Shown: positions 23,106 through 31,565, numbered from the stretch's first letter. The stretch is 35,366 nucleotides of DNA from Acidimicrobiaceae bacterium UBA2093 (GCA_002331255.1 DCZD01000013.1:5128-40493), one strand, 5' to 3'. The notes: a model not told the origin generated them from the sequence alone. Made by a program: numbers and translations.

Positions 23106-23549
23106 ATGGCAGACAACACCATCACAGTCGTCGGAAATCTCACCCGCGATCCTGAACTTCGCTTCACCACTGGTGGACGTGGCGTTGCATCGTTCGGCAT
23201 TGCCGTCGGTCGTCGCTATCAGGTGAACGGCGAATGGCAAGAGCAGACGTCGTACTTCAACATCACCGCATGGGGAACACTTGGCGAGAATGCTGCAGCA
23301 ACTCTCACCAAGGGCTCACGCGTCATCGTCACCGGTCGTCTTGAGCAGCGCGAATACACCAACCGCGATGGTGACAAGCGCACCGCAATCGAGATCGTCG
23401 CTGATGAACTCGGACCGAGCTTGCGTTGGGCAACCGCGCAAGTCGAGCGCACACCGCGCGACGGCGGCGGCAGCGGCGGAGGCGGACGCTCCGGTGGTGG
23501 CGGAAGCCAGCCCGAGCCCTTCTACGCAGGCGACGAAGAGCCGTTCTGA
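23106..23549 (+). CDS. ssb: Single-stranded DNA-binding protein
   Basis: SSB coats single-stranded DNA in replication, recombination and repair. The 147-residue protein has the OB fold (MADNTITVVGNLTRDPELRF, then GEWQEQTSYFNITAWG) over about 110 residues, a Gly-rich linker (GGGSGGGGRSGGGG) and the acidic C-terminal tip EEPF that recruits partner proteins. AGGAG lies before the ATG. It sits between rpsF and rpsR, giving normal actinobacterial context. Confidence 0.97.
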   Translation: MADNTITVVGNLTRDPELRFTTGGRGVASFGIAVGRRYQVNGEWQEQTSYFNITAWGTLGENAAATLTKGSRVIVTGRLEQREYTNRDGDKRTAIEIVADELGPSLRWATAQVERTPRDGGGSGGGGRSGGGGSQPEPFYAGDEEPF

Positions 23550-23595
23550 GGCTCGTACATCCATATCGACAACATTCACTTAGAGGCACATAGTC

Positions 23596-24009
23596 ATGAC
23601 AAGCAAGAAGAACAAAGCGCGACTCGCGAAAGAATCGAGCCGCAAGATCAAGAAGAAGTCCAACCCGTTCCCGGGTGACAAGGTCGACTTCATTGACTAC
23701 AAGGACATCAACCTGTTGCAGCGTTTCATGACCGACAGGTCAAAGATTCGCGGTCGTCGTCTCAGCGGTGCCGACCAACAGCAGCAGCGTGAAATCACGA
23801 ACGCCATCAAGAACGCACGTGAGATGGCCTTGTTGCCGTACACCAAGCGCGTCACCAGTACTCGTGCACCGCGTGGCGAGCGCCGTGACGACGATGCAGG
23901 CGAAACCACCGAACAGAGCATCGAGGCAAAGTACGCCGAGCTTGACGATTCAACGATCGACGAGGGCATCGACGCTGCAGTCGAGGCCGCAGAGACAGTG
24001 GAGGCCTGA
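23596..24009 (+). CDS. rpsR: 30S ribosomal protein S18 with long acidic tail
   Basis: S18 pairs with S6. The core at residues about 25-88 is recognisable: VDFIDYKDINLLQRFMTDRSKI, then GRRLSGADQQQQREITNAIKNAREMALLPY. The protein is 137 residues, longer than the usual 75-95, because a tail of about 47 residues (RDDDAGETTEQSIEAKYAEL and beyond) is strongly acidic. The cysteines of zinc-type S18 are absent. It lies two bases before rplI. Confidence 0.93.
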   Translation: MTSKKNKARLAKESSRKIKKKSNPFPGDKVDFIDYKDINLLQRFMTDRSKIRGRRLSGADQQQQREITNAIKNAREMALLPYTKRVTSTRAPRGERRDDDAGETTEQSIEAKYAELDDSTIDEGIDAAVEAAETVEA

Positions 24010-24011
24010 TC

Positions 24012-24455
24012 ATGAAGGTCGTTCTTCGTTCAGACATTGCTGGCGTCGGTCGACGCGGCGACATCGTCGACGTGTCCGACGGACACGCTCGCAACTACCT
24101 CTTGCCCCGTGGCATGGCCTTTGCGGCCACACCCGGAGCCGTCAACCAGGCCAATTCCATGCGCAAGGCACGCGATCTTCGCGAGACCGCCGACCGCGAG
24201 GCAGCCCAGACCGTCGCTGGTCAGCTGAAGGACCGCACCATCACCATCACGGCTAAGGCTGGTGCTGAGGGTCGTCTTTTCGGTTCGGTCACCGCTGCTG
24301 ACATTGCCGATGCCTTGTCCAGCCAGGCCGGCATTGAGGTTGACCGCAAGAAAGTGGTATCCCAGCCGATCCGTGCGGTCGGTGCCCACACAGCGATCTT
24401 GCGCCTCCACGCCGACGTCGAGTGCAATATCGCCCTCAACGTCGTTGCTGGCTGA
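24012..24455 (+). CDS. rplI: 50S ribosomal protein L9
   Basis: L9 binds domain V of 23S rRNA and projects from the large subunit. The 147-residue protein starts MKVVLRSDIAGVGRRGDIVDVSDG and has the NYLLPRGMAFAATP loop, a long connecting helix and a C-terminal domain with GRLFGSVTAADIADAL. It starts two bases after rpsR, so translation is probably coupled. Confidence 0.96.
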   Translation: MKVVLRSDIAGVGRRGDIVDVSDGHARNYLLPRGMAFAATPGAVNQANSMRKARDLRETADREAAQTVAGQLKDRTITITAKAGAEGRLFGSVTAADIADALSSQAGIEVDRKKVVSQPIRAVGAHTAILRLHADVECNIALNVVAG

Positions 24456-24581
24456 GGTGAACAGGTTTCTCCACAGGCCATCCACAGGCTGTGAGGTCTA
24501 TGCACAGCCCTATTCACAAGCAATTCCCAGGGTTACACCCCTAGCGGTCCACAGCCTGATGCAGGCAGGGTAAGAGCACCC
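24456..24581. promoter_or_regulatory. Degenerate DnaA-box cluster before dnaB
   Basis: The 126-base rplI-dnaB gap holds five DnaA-box-like nonamers on the plus strand: TTCTCCACA (24467-24475, one mismatch), CCATCCACA (24478-24486), CTATGCACA (24498-24506), CTATTCACA (24510-24518) and CGGTCCACA (24545-24553). The first sits in the 14-mer GGTTTCTCCACAGG shared with the parA upstream region. The dnaB promoter must also be here. No exact consensus box is present. Confidence 0.45.
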
Positions 24582-25970
24582 ATGGCCACCACTGAATCTC
24601 CACGACGTGCCCGTTCCACTTCGAACGGGGCACCGGCGCGCAGTGATCTGCGTGTGCCGCCGCACAACGTCGATGCAGAGAAGTCATTGCTTGGTGCCAT
24701 GTTCTTATCCGACGAGGCGATTGGTATCGCGGTCGAACGCAACTTGTTGGCAGACGACTTTTACAAGCCGGCACATCAACACATTTTCGATTCAGTGCGT
24801 GCATTGGTGTCCTCATCTGAAGCCGTTGACCCAGTCACGGTCGGAGACGAACTACGCCGTGCTGGTCTGCTCGATGAAATCGGCGGTCTCGATTATCTCG
24901 TCGAATTGCAGAACGCAACGCCGTCTGTCAGTAGTGCCGAGCGTTACATCAAGATCGTCCAAGACACCGCGACGTTGCGCAAGCTCATCCGCACCGCCAG
25001 CGAAATTGCCGACATCGCCTACAGCGAACCGTCTGATATTCCGTCCGCACTCGACTCGGCAGAATCTCGCGTGTTCGCAATTGCCGAAGACAAAGTTGTC
25101 GACACAATCAAGCGCGTCAGCGAACTTACCGATGACGTCACCGAAATTCTCGAGGCGCGTTACGACAACAAGAATCCCATCACCGGACTTCCCACGGGCT
25201 ATCACGATCTCGACGAGTTGTTGTCAGGTCTTCAACCTGGAACGTTGAACATCGTTGGTGCTCGACCTGCAATGGGTAAGTCGGCATTCGCACTTGGTGC
25301 TGCTGTCAACGCTGCGAAGAAGACCAATCGCCCGGTGTTGTTTTTCTCGCTTGAAATGTCAGCGACTGAATTGACACAAAGAATTCTGTCTGCTGAAGCA
25401 ATGGTCGAATCCGATCGTTTGCGTTCTGGTCGACTTCAGGACAGTGATTGGACGAAATTGTCGAACGCGGTGAACCGTCTCGATATTCCGTTGTATATCG
25501 ACGACAACTCACAGGTCACCGTCATGCAAATACGACAGAAGATTCGTCGCGTCGCCCAGCGTGAAGGCATGCCAGTGCTTGTGGTCATCGACTACTTGCA
25601 GCTCATGGGTGGTAGTAGCAACTTCGAGACCCGTCAGTTGGAAGTCAGCGAGATCAGCCGAAATCTGAAGTTGATGGCGCGCGAATTCGGTATTCCTGTC
25701 ATGGCACTCAGTCAGTTGTCGCGTCAGTTGGAGACACGCCAGGACAAACGTCCTCAGTTGGCCGACTTGCGCGAATCTGGCGCTCTCGAACAAGACGCCG
25801 ACGTCGTCATGTTCATCTATCGCGAAGAAGTGCACAACCCAGAGAATCTCAATGCACGCGGATGGGCAGACATCATCGTGCAGAAGCACCGCTCTGGTCC
25901 CATCGGTACAAGAAAACTTGTCTTCCAAGGTCCGTACACCAAGTTCGACAACGCCGCTCGCGAGATGTAA
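24582..25970 (+). CDS. dnaB: Replicative DNA helicase DnaB
   Basis: DnaB is the hexameric 5'-3' helicase of the replication fork. The 462-residue protein has the N-terminal domain from about residue 26 (VPPHNVDAEKSLLGAMFL) and a RecA-like C-terminal core with Walker A GARPAMGKSAFAL, FFSLEMSATELTQRILS, VVIDYLQLMGG as Walker B and DLRESGALEQDADVV with the arginine-finger region. No intein interrupts it. The upstream gap contains DnaA-box-like sites. Its loading would fit with the DciA-like gene near recF, by inference. Confidence 0.97.
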   Translation: MATTESPRRARSTSNGAPARSDLRVPPHNVDAEKSLLGAMFLSDEAIGIAVERNLLADDFYKPAHQHIFDSVRALVSSSEAVDPVTVGDELRRAGLLDEIGGLDYLVELQNATPSVSSAERYIKIVQDTATLRKLIRTASEIADIAYSEPSDIPSALDSAESRVFAIAEDKVVDTIKRVSELTDDVTEILEARYDNKNPITGLPTGYHDLDELLSGLQPGTLNIVGARPAMGKSAFALGAAVNAAKKTNRPVLFFSLEMSATELTQRILSAEAMVESDRLRSGRLQDSDWTKLSNAVNRLDIPLYIDDNSQVTVMQIRQKIRRVAQREGMPVLVVIDYLQLMGGSSNFETRQLEVSEISRNLKLMAREFGIPVMALSQLSRQLETRQDKRPQLADLRESGALEQDADVVMFIYREEVHNPENLNARGWADIIVQKHRSGPIGTRKLVFQGPYTKFDNAAREM

Positions 25971-25994
25971 CGAGCGCCGTTAGGCTCGGCTCTC

Positions 25995-26969
25995 GTGACG
26001 CACACGCCCGAACTTGGCACGCTGGCTGTTGTCGTTCCGGCGCTTAATGAAGAATCGGCTATTGCCGAATTCATTCATGAGGCACAAGCACATCTCTTGC
26101 CTGTTGGTGGCCTCACACGGTTGACTCTCGTCGTGGTTGATGACGGATCGACTGACTCGACCGCCGATGTCGTTAAAGACTTGGCCGCACAGCATCGCAG
26201 TGACAACTTCCGAATCGAACTCGTACGCTTCACCCGCAACTTTGGCAAAGACGCTGCCGTGTATGCCGGAGTGCAACGTGCTGTCGAAGTTGCTGCACAC
26301 GTCGGCGTCATGGACGCAGATTTGCAACACCCGATGCATGTCATGGCCCGCATGGCCAAGATCGCAATCAGCGGTGAGGAACACGTGGTCGGCGTCATGA
26401 CGTTCCCGAAGCAGAAGCCGTGGTATTCGGCATTGAAGAAGTTGCTTCACACTCTGCGGGAAGTTGCAAGTGACGGTGCCACCGAGCCGCAGGGGGTGGG
26501 CGATTTCCGCGTCTTTTCGCGTCGAATTGGTCTCGAGTTTCTGAAATTGCATGAACGCGCGCGTTTTACTCGCGGCATGTTTTCATATTTGGGTTTCCCC
26601 GCCACTTTTGTTCACTTCGAGGTGGAACCGCGTCGTGGCGGCAATGGCACACGGTGGCCGTTGTACAAATTGATCTCGTCAGCCATCACCGCACTTGCGT
26701 CACAGGGAACGGGTTTGCTCGCACGTCTCGTCACGTGGTCGGCCGTTCTCATGGTCGGGTCGTTCATCATCGCTGTGGTTGCAGCTGTGTTCATGTTGGT
26801 GTCAGGCAACTTGTCCGGGCCGATGGTGTTGCTTGTGGTGTTGGTCGGCCTTCAGGCTGTGCACCTTCTGTTCTCGATCTTCATCGCGTCGCACGCGACC
26901 TTCACTTTGCGCGAGACGCAAAAGCGGCCCGCGTACATCGTGCGCGAGACACTCACCGACGAGAACTAG
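25995..26969 (+). CDS. GT2-family glycosyltransferase with C-terminal membrane helices
   Basis: A 324-residue polyprenyl-phosphate-type glycosyltransferase. The catalytic part begins LAVVVPALNEESAIAEF, with LVVVDDGSTDSTADVV, a VGVMDADLQHPMHV DxD-like motif and FRVFSRRIGLEFL. Two or more membrane helices follow (WSAVLMVGSFIIAVVAAVFMLV and LLVVLVGLQAVHLLFSIFI). The GTG at 25995 lies 24 bases after dnaB. It likely transfers a sugar to or from a lipid carrier; the donor is unknown. Its TAG shares the bases CTAG with the converging VOC stop. Confidence 0.88.
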   Translation: MTHTPELGTLAVVVPALNEESAIAEFIHEAQAHLLPVGGLTRLTLVVVDDGSTDSTADVVKDLAAQHRSDNFRIELVRFTRNFGKDAAVYAGVQRAVEVAAHVGVMDADLQHPMHVMARMAKIAISGEEHVVGVMTFPKQKPWYSALKKLLHTLREVASDGATEPQGVGDFRVFSRRIGLEFLKLHERARFTRGMFSYLGFPATFVHFEVEPRRGGNGTRWPLYKLISSAITALASQGTGLLARLVTWSAVLMVGSFIIAVVAAVFMLVSGNLSGPMVLLVVLVGLQAVHLLFSIFIASHATFTLRETQKRPAYIVRETLTDEN

Positions 26970-27493
26970 TGGTTGTTGGTCGGCGGGTGCACGACCACCT
27001 TGGGGTCTTTGTCCATCGCAGGTGATGGCTCGTTCATGAGTCGCACAGCTTCGTTGCGTTCAGTGTCCGTGAAGCCACGAAGGTCGTGACAAAACTCGAC
27101 AGTGTTCCCATCGGGGTCGAGCGTGTAGATGCTGATGCAGAACTCGTGGTCCACTTCAGCGACCATGTGCCCGAGTGAACACCACACCGTTCGACGCTCC
27201 TCGAGAAACTCACGCGTTAGAGCGTTGTATGCGAAGTGATTGACCCAACCCGGAAGCCCCGTAGCGGCATTGAGGTTGGTCTTCATGTCAGCGAACTGTT
27301 CGTCGTGCAATTCCCAGAAGGCAATCATGCCGTCTGATCCGGTGTCGTAGAAGTAGTGCTTCGACCATCCATCGGCTGAGCCCGGTATGGGCCCGACCAC
27401 TGTTTTCACAAGTGAAAAACCCATCGCGCCGGTGTAGAAACGATGCGTCGCTGCCATGTCACGTGTTGCCAATGCGACGTGGTGGAAACCCAT
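26966..27493 (-). CDS. VOC-family (glyoxalase-like) protein
   Basis: A 175-residue vicinal-oxygen-chelate protein. It starts MGFHHVALATRDMAATHRFY and later has WVNHFAYNAL and YTLDPDGNTVEFC, the paired metal-binding strands with His at about 4 and 87 and Glu near 132. The reaction cannot be told from sequence; dioxygenases, epimerases and resistance proteins share this fold. The tail of about 25 residues is extra. It converges on the glycosyltransferase, overlapping by four bases. Confidence 0.85.
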   Translation of the reverse strand: MGFHHVALATRDMAATHRFYTGAMGFSLVKTVVGPIPGSADGWSKHYFYDTGSDGMIAFWELHDEQFADMKTNLNAATGLPGWVNHFAYNALTREFLEERRTVWCSLGHMVAEVDHEFCISIYTLDPDGNTVEFCHDLRGFTDTERNEAVRLMNEPSPAMDKDPKVVVHPPTNNH

Positions 27494-27551
27494 AGTTCAA
27501 AGTCTGACATGGGACTCGTCGCGCCGGCCGCGGGACAGCCACAATGGAGGG

Positions 27552-27761
27552 GTGTTCCTCGGTGAAAACCTCATCACTTGGTTGGTACTTGCACTCGGTG
27601 GTGCATTGGTCGTTGGCAATCTCCTCGCGTTGGTGAAACCCCCAGCACACCAACAAGACGCCGAGAACCTCGTGAAGGCACCGGTCACCCGAACCCTCGT
27701 GATGGCGATAATCGGCGCAATTGCGGCGATCTGGGCCTTCGTCAGTTTGGTCGCGGGCTAG
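27552..27761 (+). CDS. Small two-helix membrane protein
   Basis: A 69-residue protein starting at the GTG at 27552 ([13 protein letters not shown]) with two membrane helices, [20 protein letters not shown] and [20 protein letters not shown], joined by a charged loop with [13 protein letters not shown] directly before the GTG is too close for an ideal ribosome site, so the start is not certain. It lies 11 bases before dcd and 58 bases from the divergent VOC gene. No family recognised. Confidence 0.6.
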   Translation: MFLGENLITWLVLALGGALVVGNLLALVKPPAHQQDAENLVKAPVTRTLVMAIIGAIAAIWAFVSLVAG

Positions 27762-27772
27762 GGTTCGCACTC

Positions 27773-28339
27773 GTGATCTTGTCGGACAGAGACCTTCGTG
27801 CTGAGTTGTCAGCTGGTCGCATCATCATCGAACCGTTTGATGAGAAGTGCGTCCAACCTTCGTCGATTGATGTGAAGGTGTCAAATCTCTTCCGTGTGTT
27901 CCGCAATCACACCGCTGGTGTCATCGACGTAAAAAAGGACATGACCGAACTCACGGAGATGGTTGAAATTCCCATGGACGGGGTGTTCATGTTGCACCCA
28001 GGTGAGTTCGTGTTGGGCTCCACGCTCGAGCGCGTTGCAGTTCCACATGATCTGGTCGCACGTATCGAAGGCAAGAGCTCGCTCGGTCGACTCGGGCTTC
28101 TCATCCACTCAACCGCAGGTTTCATCGACGCAGGATTTGATGGTCACGTGACACTCGAGTTAGCCAACGTCGCCAATCTTCCAATCACGTTGTACCCAGG
28201 CATGAAGATTGGTCAGATTTCATTCATGAAGATGACCTCACCAGCCGAGAACCCATACGGGCAAGGTGCACGCGGATCGAAGTACCAAGGCCAGCGCGGG
28301 CCGACACCCAGCCGCTACTTCGAGAACTTCAACCAGTAG
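27773..28339 (+). CDS. dcd: dCTP deaminase (possibly bifunctional with dUTPase)
   Basis: Dcd deaminates dCTP to dUTP; many actinobacterial versions also hydrolyse dUTP to dUMP. The 188-residue protein begins [17 protein letters not shown], has [13 protein letters not shown], then [36 protein letters not shown] (two windows, GKSSLGRLG and [19 protein letters not shown]), and ends SRYFENFNQ. The HSTAG and the DAGFxG region bind nucleotide. The GTG at 27773 is chosen since it gives the conserved MILSDRDLR start. A strong hairpin terminator follows. Confidence 0.93.
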   Translation: MILSDRDLRAELSAGRIIIEPFDEKCVQPSSIDVKVSNLFRVFRNHTAGVIDVKKDMTELTEMVEIPMDGVFMLHPGEFVLGSTLERVAVPHDLVARIEGKSSLGRLGLLIHSTAGFIDAGFDGHVTLELANVANLPITLYPGMKIGQISFMKMTSPAENPYGQGARGSKYQGQRGPTPSRYFENFNQ

Positions 28340-28351
28340 TTCCCGTAGCGT

Positions 28352-28383
28352 TTGGTGTGGGCCACCAAAGCAGCCCACACCAA
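28352..28383. terminator. Bidirectional hairpin terminator after dcd
   Basis: TTGGTGTGGGC (28352-28362) pairs with GCCCACACCAA (28373-28383): an 11-bp stem with a 10-base loop between converging dcd and the subtilisin gene. A short T run follows on the plus strand at 28391-28396. Confidence 0.75.
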
Positions 28384-28387
28384 CGAG

Positions 28388-30529
28388 TCAGCCCTTTTTC
28401 TTCGGAACGGTCGTGCGTGGTGGCACGGTCGTTGCCGGTGTGGTCGGTTTCTTCACGTTCGACTGATTGGCAATCGTTGTGGTGCTTGCGATTGTCGTCG
28501 TGGTTGGGTCAAGAACGGTTGTTGTCGTGGGGGCAATAGTGGTCGTTGTGGTCGGTGCAGCTGTCGTCGTTGTGGTTGGCGCAGCTGTCGTCGTCGTCAC
28601 GACCGGCTTGTCGTCATTGTCATCGTCCCGTGACTTCTTCAACGTGATGACGGCCGGATTACTTGCCGCGCTCTGCAGATCGCCCGCAAGAGCGGTCAGC
28701 CAACAGCGCTGAGCGACAGCAGGCGTGAAGTCGATGCTGACGGTTGCCTTGTCCTCGCGTAGGCGTTGGACTTGTGCGGATGCAAACGCAAAGCTCTGTT
28801 CCACTCGAGCATTCACGCCAAGCGCAAGGCGCGAACAATCCATTCGATATGACTCGGCCGACGCGTCGTCTTCCCAGGTTGCCACGATTCCGGTGGTGCC
28901 GAGACGTGCAGCGAATTCCTTCGGTTGAGCCACTGAGGTCTTCTTGCGTGGCGTGCTCGGAGACTTGCCCTTGTCGTCGTTGCGCTTCGGTGATGTTGTG
29001 GTCGTCGAAGTACGTGGAGCAGTGGTCGTTGTCGCAGGCAATGTTGTGGTGGTGCGTGGCACTGTCGTTGTCGTGTTCGGAATTGTCGTGGTGGTCTCGA
29101 CAACAGTCGTCGTGGTTTCTGGAATTGTCGTGGTGGTCTCGACAACAGTCGTCGTGGTTTCTGGTGTCGGAGTTTCGACAAGATTGACGATCGGAAGTGG
29201 AGCACCGCTACCGACGCTTGCGGCTGTCACTCGACGAGTGATCTCAGTCGAGCTGATGCCCGGCACTGCCTGGGTGAGGCGAGCTGCGAGACCTGCGACG
29301 TGCGGTGACGCCATTGATGTTCCAGAGATGGTGTTCTTCGCTCCGCTACCACCGATCCATGCAGAGGTGATGCCACTTCCTGGTGCCCATGCATCGACAC
29401 AACTTCCGTAGTTCGAATAGCTTGCGCGTGCATCGGTGGTTGTGATCGCTCCGACGGTGATAGCAGATGGTGCGCGAGCCGGTGAGTATGAACACGCGTC
29501 AGCACCAGAGTTGCCAGCAGCAACCACGACGGTGATACCGGCTGATGATGCATCGGCGACTGCTTGGTCAATGGCGGCATTAGCGCCACCACCGAGACTC
29601 ATGTTGATGATGCCTGGTCCACCAGGGTGACTTGCGACAACCCAGTTAATTCCCGCAACAACAGACGAGGCGTAGCCCGATCCGGCGCAATCAAGCACAC
29701 GCACAGCAACTACTGCTGCTGACTTAGCAACGCCGTAGACGCGGCCTGCTGCAGTTCCGGCGACATGTGTGCCGTGGCCGTTGCAGTCCTCGCTGCCGTT
29801 GCCGTCGGCAACTGCGGTGTAACCAGATAACACACGACCTGAGAGGTCAGAGTGTGTGGAGTACACGCCAGTGTCGATGACGTAGACGATCGCGCCAGCA
29901 CCTGAGTTCACCCAAGAATACGAATTGTCGAGTGTGACGCTTTCAGCATCAAGTCGGTCGAGCCCCCACGAAGGAACTGGACTCTGCTGTGACGAATCTG
30001 CGACGAGTTTCACCGGTGAGTCCTCGAAGCTCTTTACACCATCTTTCACCGACAAAGTCTTTGCAAGTGATGCAGGTACGACGAGAGTGGTCTTGTCATC
30101 GGTCTTGCCGACGACTGCAGGAGCTGATCCTGCTGTAGTGGTGAGTTCAGTGACAACGGCCGATGCCTTGTCGGCATCGACAGCCAAAATCACGTATTCC
30201 TCGGTGCGTTCAAATGGAACTGCTGACAACACGGGCGCTTGACGCAATGTCGGCAATGTGACCGTGGTGACCGGAGCGTTGTTGCGTGACGCAAAGTTGT
30301 CAGATGTGTTGTTGTCAGATCGAGTCACTGCGAAGCCGACCGCGAACAATGCAACTGCGGCTGCGGCAGCAACTACGCGGACGATGCGGCGTTGCTTCTG
30401 CACACGGGCCATGGCCTGCAGGTGGCGACGGCGTGTCAATTCATCTGGGCCGCCGGATTCTCTGTCGCCAAGTTGGCGGAGCGAGTTCGTGAGGGGGGTT
30501 TCGGGTTCGCGAGGAAATTCGTCAGTCAC
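28388..30529 (-). CDS. Membrane-anchored subtilisin-like protease (S8) with Thr-rich repeats
   Basis: A 713-residue serine protease. From a GTG start a cytosolic head of about 50 residues is followed by a membrane helix (51-68), a prodomain-like stretch (about 105-178) and a proteinase-K-type S8 domain with D219 (YVIDTG), H252 (GHGTHVAGT), oxyanion N340 (AAGNSG) and S405 (GTSMASPH). Then come a Thr/Pro/Val-rich stalk (residues about 452-520), a FN3-like domain and a second Thr-rich tail ending VPKKKG. The head, with DELTRRRHLQAMARVQKQRRI before the helix, resembles anti-sigma heads, and the gene lies 69 bases after an ECF sigma gene. The Thr-rich regions are low-complexity. Confidence 0.92.
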   Translation of the reverse strand: MTDEFPREPETPLTNSLRQLGDRESGGPDELTRRRHLQAMARVQKQRRIVRVVAAAAAVALFAVGFAVTRSDNNTSDNFASRNNAPVTTVTLPTLRQAPVLSAVPFERTEEYVILAVDADKASAVVTELTTTAGSAPAVVGKTDDKTTLVVPASLAKTLSVKDGVKSFEDSPVKLVADSSQQSPVPSWGLDRLDAESVTLDNSYSWVNSGAGAIVYVIDTGVYSTHSDLSGRVLSGYTAVADGNGSEDCNGHGTHVAGTAAGRVYGVAKSAAVVAVRVLDCAGSGYASSVVAGINWVVASHPGGPGIINMSLGGGANAAIDQAVADASSAGITVVVAAGNSGADACSYSPARAPSAITVGAITTTDARASYSNYGSCVDAWAPGSGITSAWIGGSGAKNTISGTSMASPHVAGLAARLTQAVPGISSTEITRRVTAASVGSGAPLPIVNLVETPTPETTTTVVETTTTIPETTTTVVETTTTIPNTTTTVPRTTTTLPATTTTAPRTSTTTTSPKRNDDKGKSPSTPRKKTSVAQPKEFAARLGTTGIVATWEDDASAESYRMDCSRLALGVNARVEQSFAFASAQVQRLREDKATVSIDFTPAVAQRCWLTALAGDLQSAASNPAVITLKKSRDDDNDDKPVVTTTTAAPTTTTTAAPTTTTTIAPTTTTVLDPTTTTIASTTTIANQSNVKKPTTPATTVPPRTTVPKKKG
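29079..29162. repeat. Two perfect 42-bp tandem repeats in the protease stalk
   Basis: The unit at 29079-29120 is repeated exactly at 29121-29162, each encoding 14 residues of the Thr-rich stalk. Perfect DNA identity implies recent duplication or slippage. Related but shorter Thr-codon tracts lie at about 28470-28600. Confidence 0.9.
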
Positions 30530-30598
30530 ACCCTGTACAGCGCACGGAACTGAACGGACATGACGGGTGTACCGAGTATTTCTTGTGTCCGGGCTCGA

Positions 30599-31129
30599 CT
30601 ACAGCAGTGCCCTTAGCCGGCGCACCGCCCTGTGGGCCATGGCCGCGACGGCCTCGGGAGACTGCCCAGTGATGTCAGCGGTCTGGTCTAGCGAGTGGTC
30701 GAGGGCATATCGCAGCCAAAGCACTTCACGCTGCTCGGTGGTGAGACGGTCAAGGACCTCGCTGAGACGAGCGAGGTCGGGGCCTTCAACAAGCAGTCCA
30801 TCGGTGGTTGCGAGGTCGTCTTCGTCGAGCAGTTCCACTTCGACAGGTCGACGGGCACGTTTACGAGCATCATCGAGTACTCGATGACGCGCCACGGTGA
30901 ATGCCCACGGTCGAAACTCGTTGGGCGACCCTCGGAATTTCTTCATGTCGCGAACCAGCTGCACCATTGTCTCGCCGAGCACGTCATCTGGGGACTGTGC
31001 ACCTAGTCGGCCGATATATGAACGCAGGTCGCCGGCGAGCATGTCATAAGCGTCGGCCCACGCCGTATCGCTACCTCGCCGCATCGCGTCGAGCAACTCA
31101 CCATTGAACTGTGATTGCACCGGCGACAC
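30599..31129 (-). CDS. ECF-type RNA polymerase sigma factor
   Basis: A 176-residue ECF sigma factor. Region 2 is visible as SPDDVLGETMVQLVRDMKKF and FRPWAFTVARHRVLDDARKRARR; region 4 as LDRLTTEQREVLWLRYALDHSLDQTADITGQSPEAVAAMAHRAVRRLRALL. The start is a GTG at 31129 (a second GTG follows at 31120). The protease gene lies 69 bases downstream on the same strand, so they form a likely two-gene operon. tRNA-Gly lies upstream. Confidence 0.9.
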   Translation of the reverse strand: MSPVQSQFNGELLDAMRRGSDTAWADAYDMLAGDLRSYIGRLGAQSPDDVLGETMVQLVRDMKKFRGSPNEFRPWAFTVARHRVLDDARKRARRPVEVELLDEDDLATTDGLLVEGPDLARLSEVLDRLTTEQREVLWLRYALDHSLDQTADITGQSPEAVAAMAHRAVRRLRALL

Positions 31130-31170
31130 CGTACAGACATCTGCGCAGGAATTTTGGTCGGGTCAACTGG

Positions 31171-31241
31171 AGCGGGTGACGGGAATCGAACCCGCATTCT
31201 CAGCTTGGGAAGCTGATGTTCTGCCATTGAACTACACCCGC
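31171..31241 (-). tRNA. tRNA-Gly (CCC anticodon)
   Basis: The minus strand folds as a tRNA: acceptor GCGGGTG pairs with CACCCGC, the T arm is GCGGGTTCGATTCCCGT, and the anticodon stem TCAGC/GCTGA holds the loop TTCCCAA, giving anticodon CCC. A 3' CCA is encoded (31168-31170). No attachment-site repeat is visible nearby. Confidence 0.95.
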
Positions 31242-31280
31242 AGAACGAGGTCTCAGGATACTCGCTAAGTCTTTGCCCAA

Positions 31281-31532
31281 CTAGATGAGTTCGATTGATC
31301 CCTTGATGTCCGAGAGTGTCTTCATCAGCATGTCGTAATGCATGGAGGCCGCCTCTCCATATTCATCCACATTCATCATCATCTCGATATCAATTGCTCC
31401 ATGATCTCGAGCTGCGCCAGCGACGCCAAGGCAATAGCGCTTGTATTGGTCTACAAACCTTTGGCACTGTGCCATCTGAGCAATCAATGCATCTACTTGC
31501 GCAATGAGAAGTTCTTTGATTGGGTCTGACAT
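31281..31532 (-). CDS. Small helical protein of unknown function
   Basis: An 83-residue protein with a strong ribosome site: AGAGGAGGT ends five bases before the ATG at 31532. The sequence (MSDPIKELLIAQVDALIAQM, then CQRFVDQYKRYCLG and NVDEYGEAASMHYDMLMKTL) looks helical and has three cysteines at most; no family is recognised. It is divergent from the NUDIX gene with only 33 bases between starts, suggesting a shared regulatory region or a partner role. Base composition looks lower in GC than neighbours. Confidence 0.6.
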   Translation of the reverse strand: MSDPIKELLIAQVDALIAQMAQCQRFVDQYKRYCLGVAGAARDHGAIDIEMMMNVDEYGEAASMHYDMLMKTLSDIKGSIELI

Positions 31533-31565
31533 CTCGTACCTCCTCTTGGAACTACCATCCCTTGG

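Noticed and set aside
28138..28155. GTCACGTGAC near 28143 as a further parS site
   Set aside because: Only the central CACGTG is shared with parS, and it is inside the conserved dcd coding sequence.
28460..28610. GTCGTGGTGG-like repeats as a CRISPR or regulatory repeat array
   Set aside because: They are Thr/Val/Pro codon tracts on the minus strand of the protease gene, with no spacers or fixed period.
31168..31260. tRNA-Gly as an integration site for the neighbouring accessory genes
   Set aside because: The accessory genes lie on the 5' side of the tRNA, and I saw no repeat of the tRNA 3' end or integrase gene nearby.
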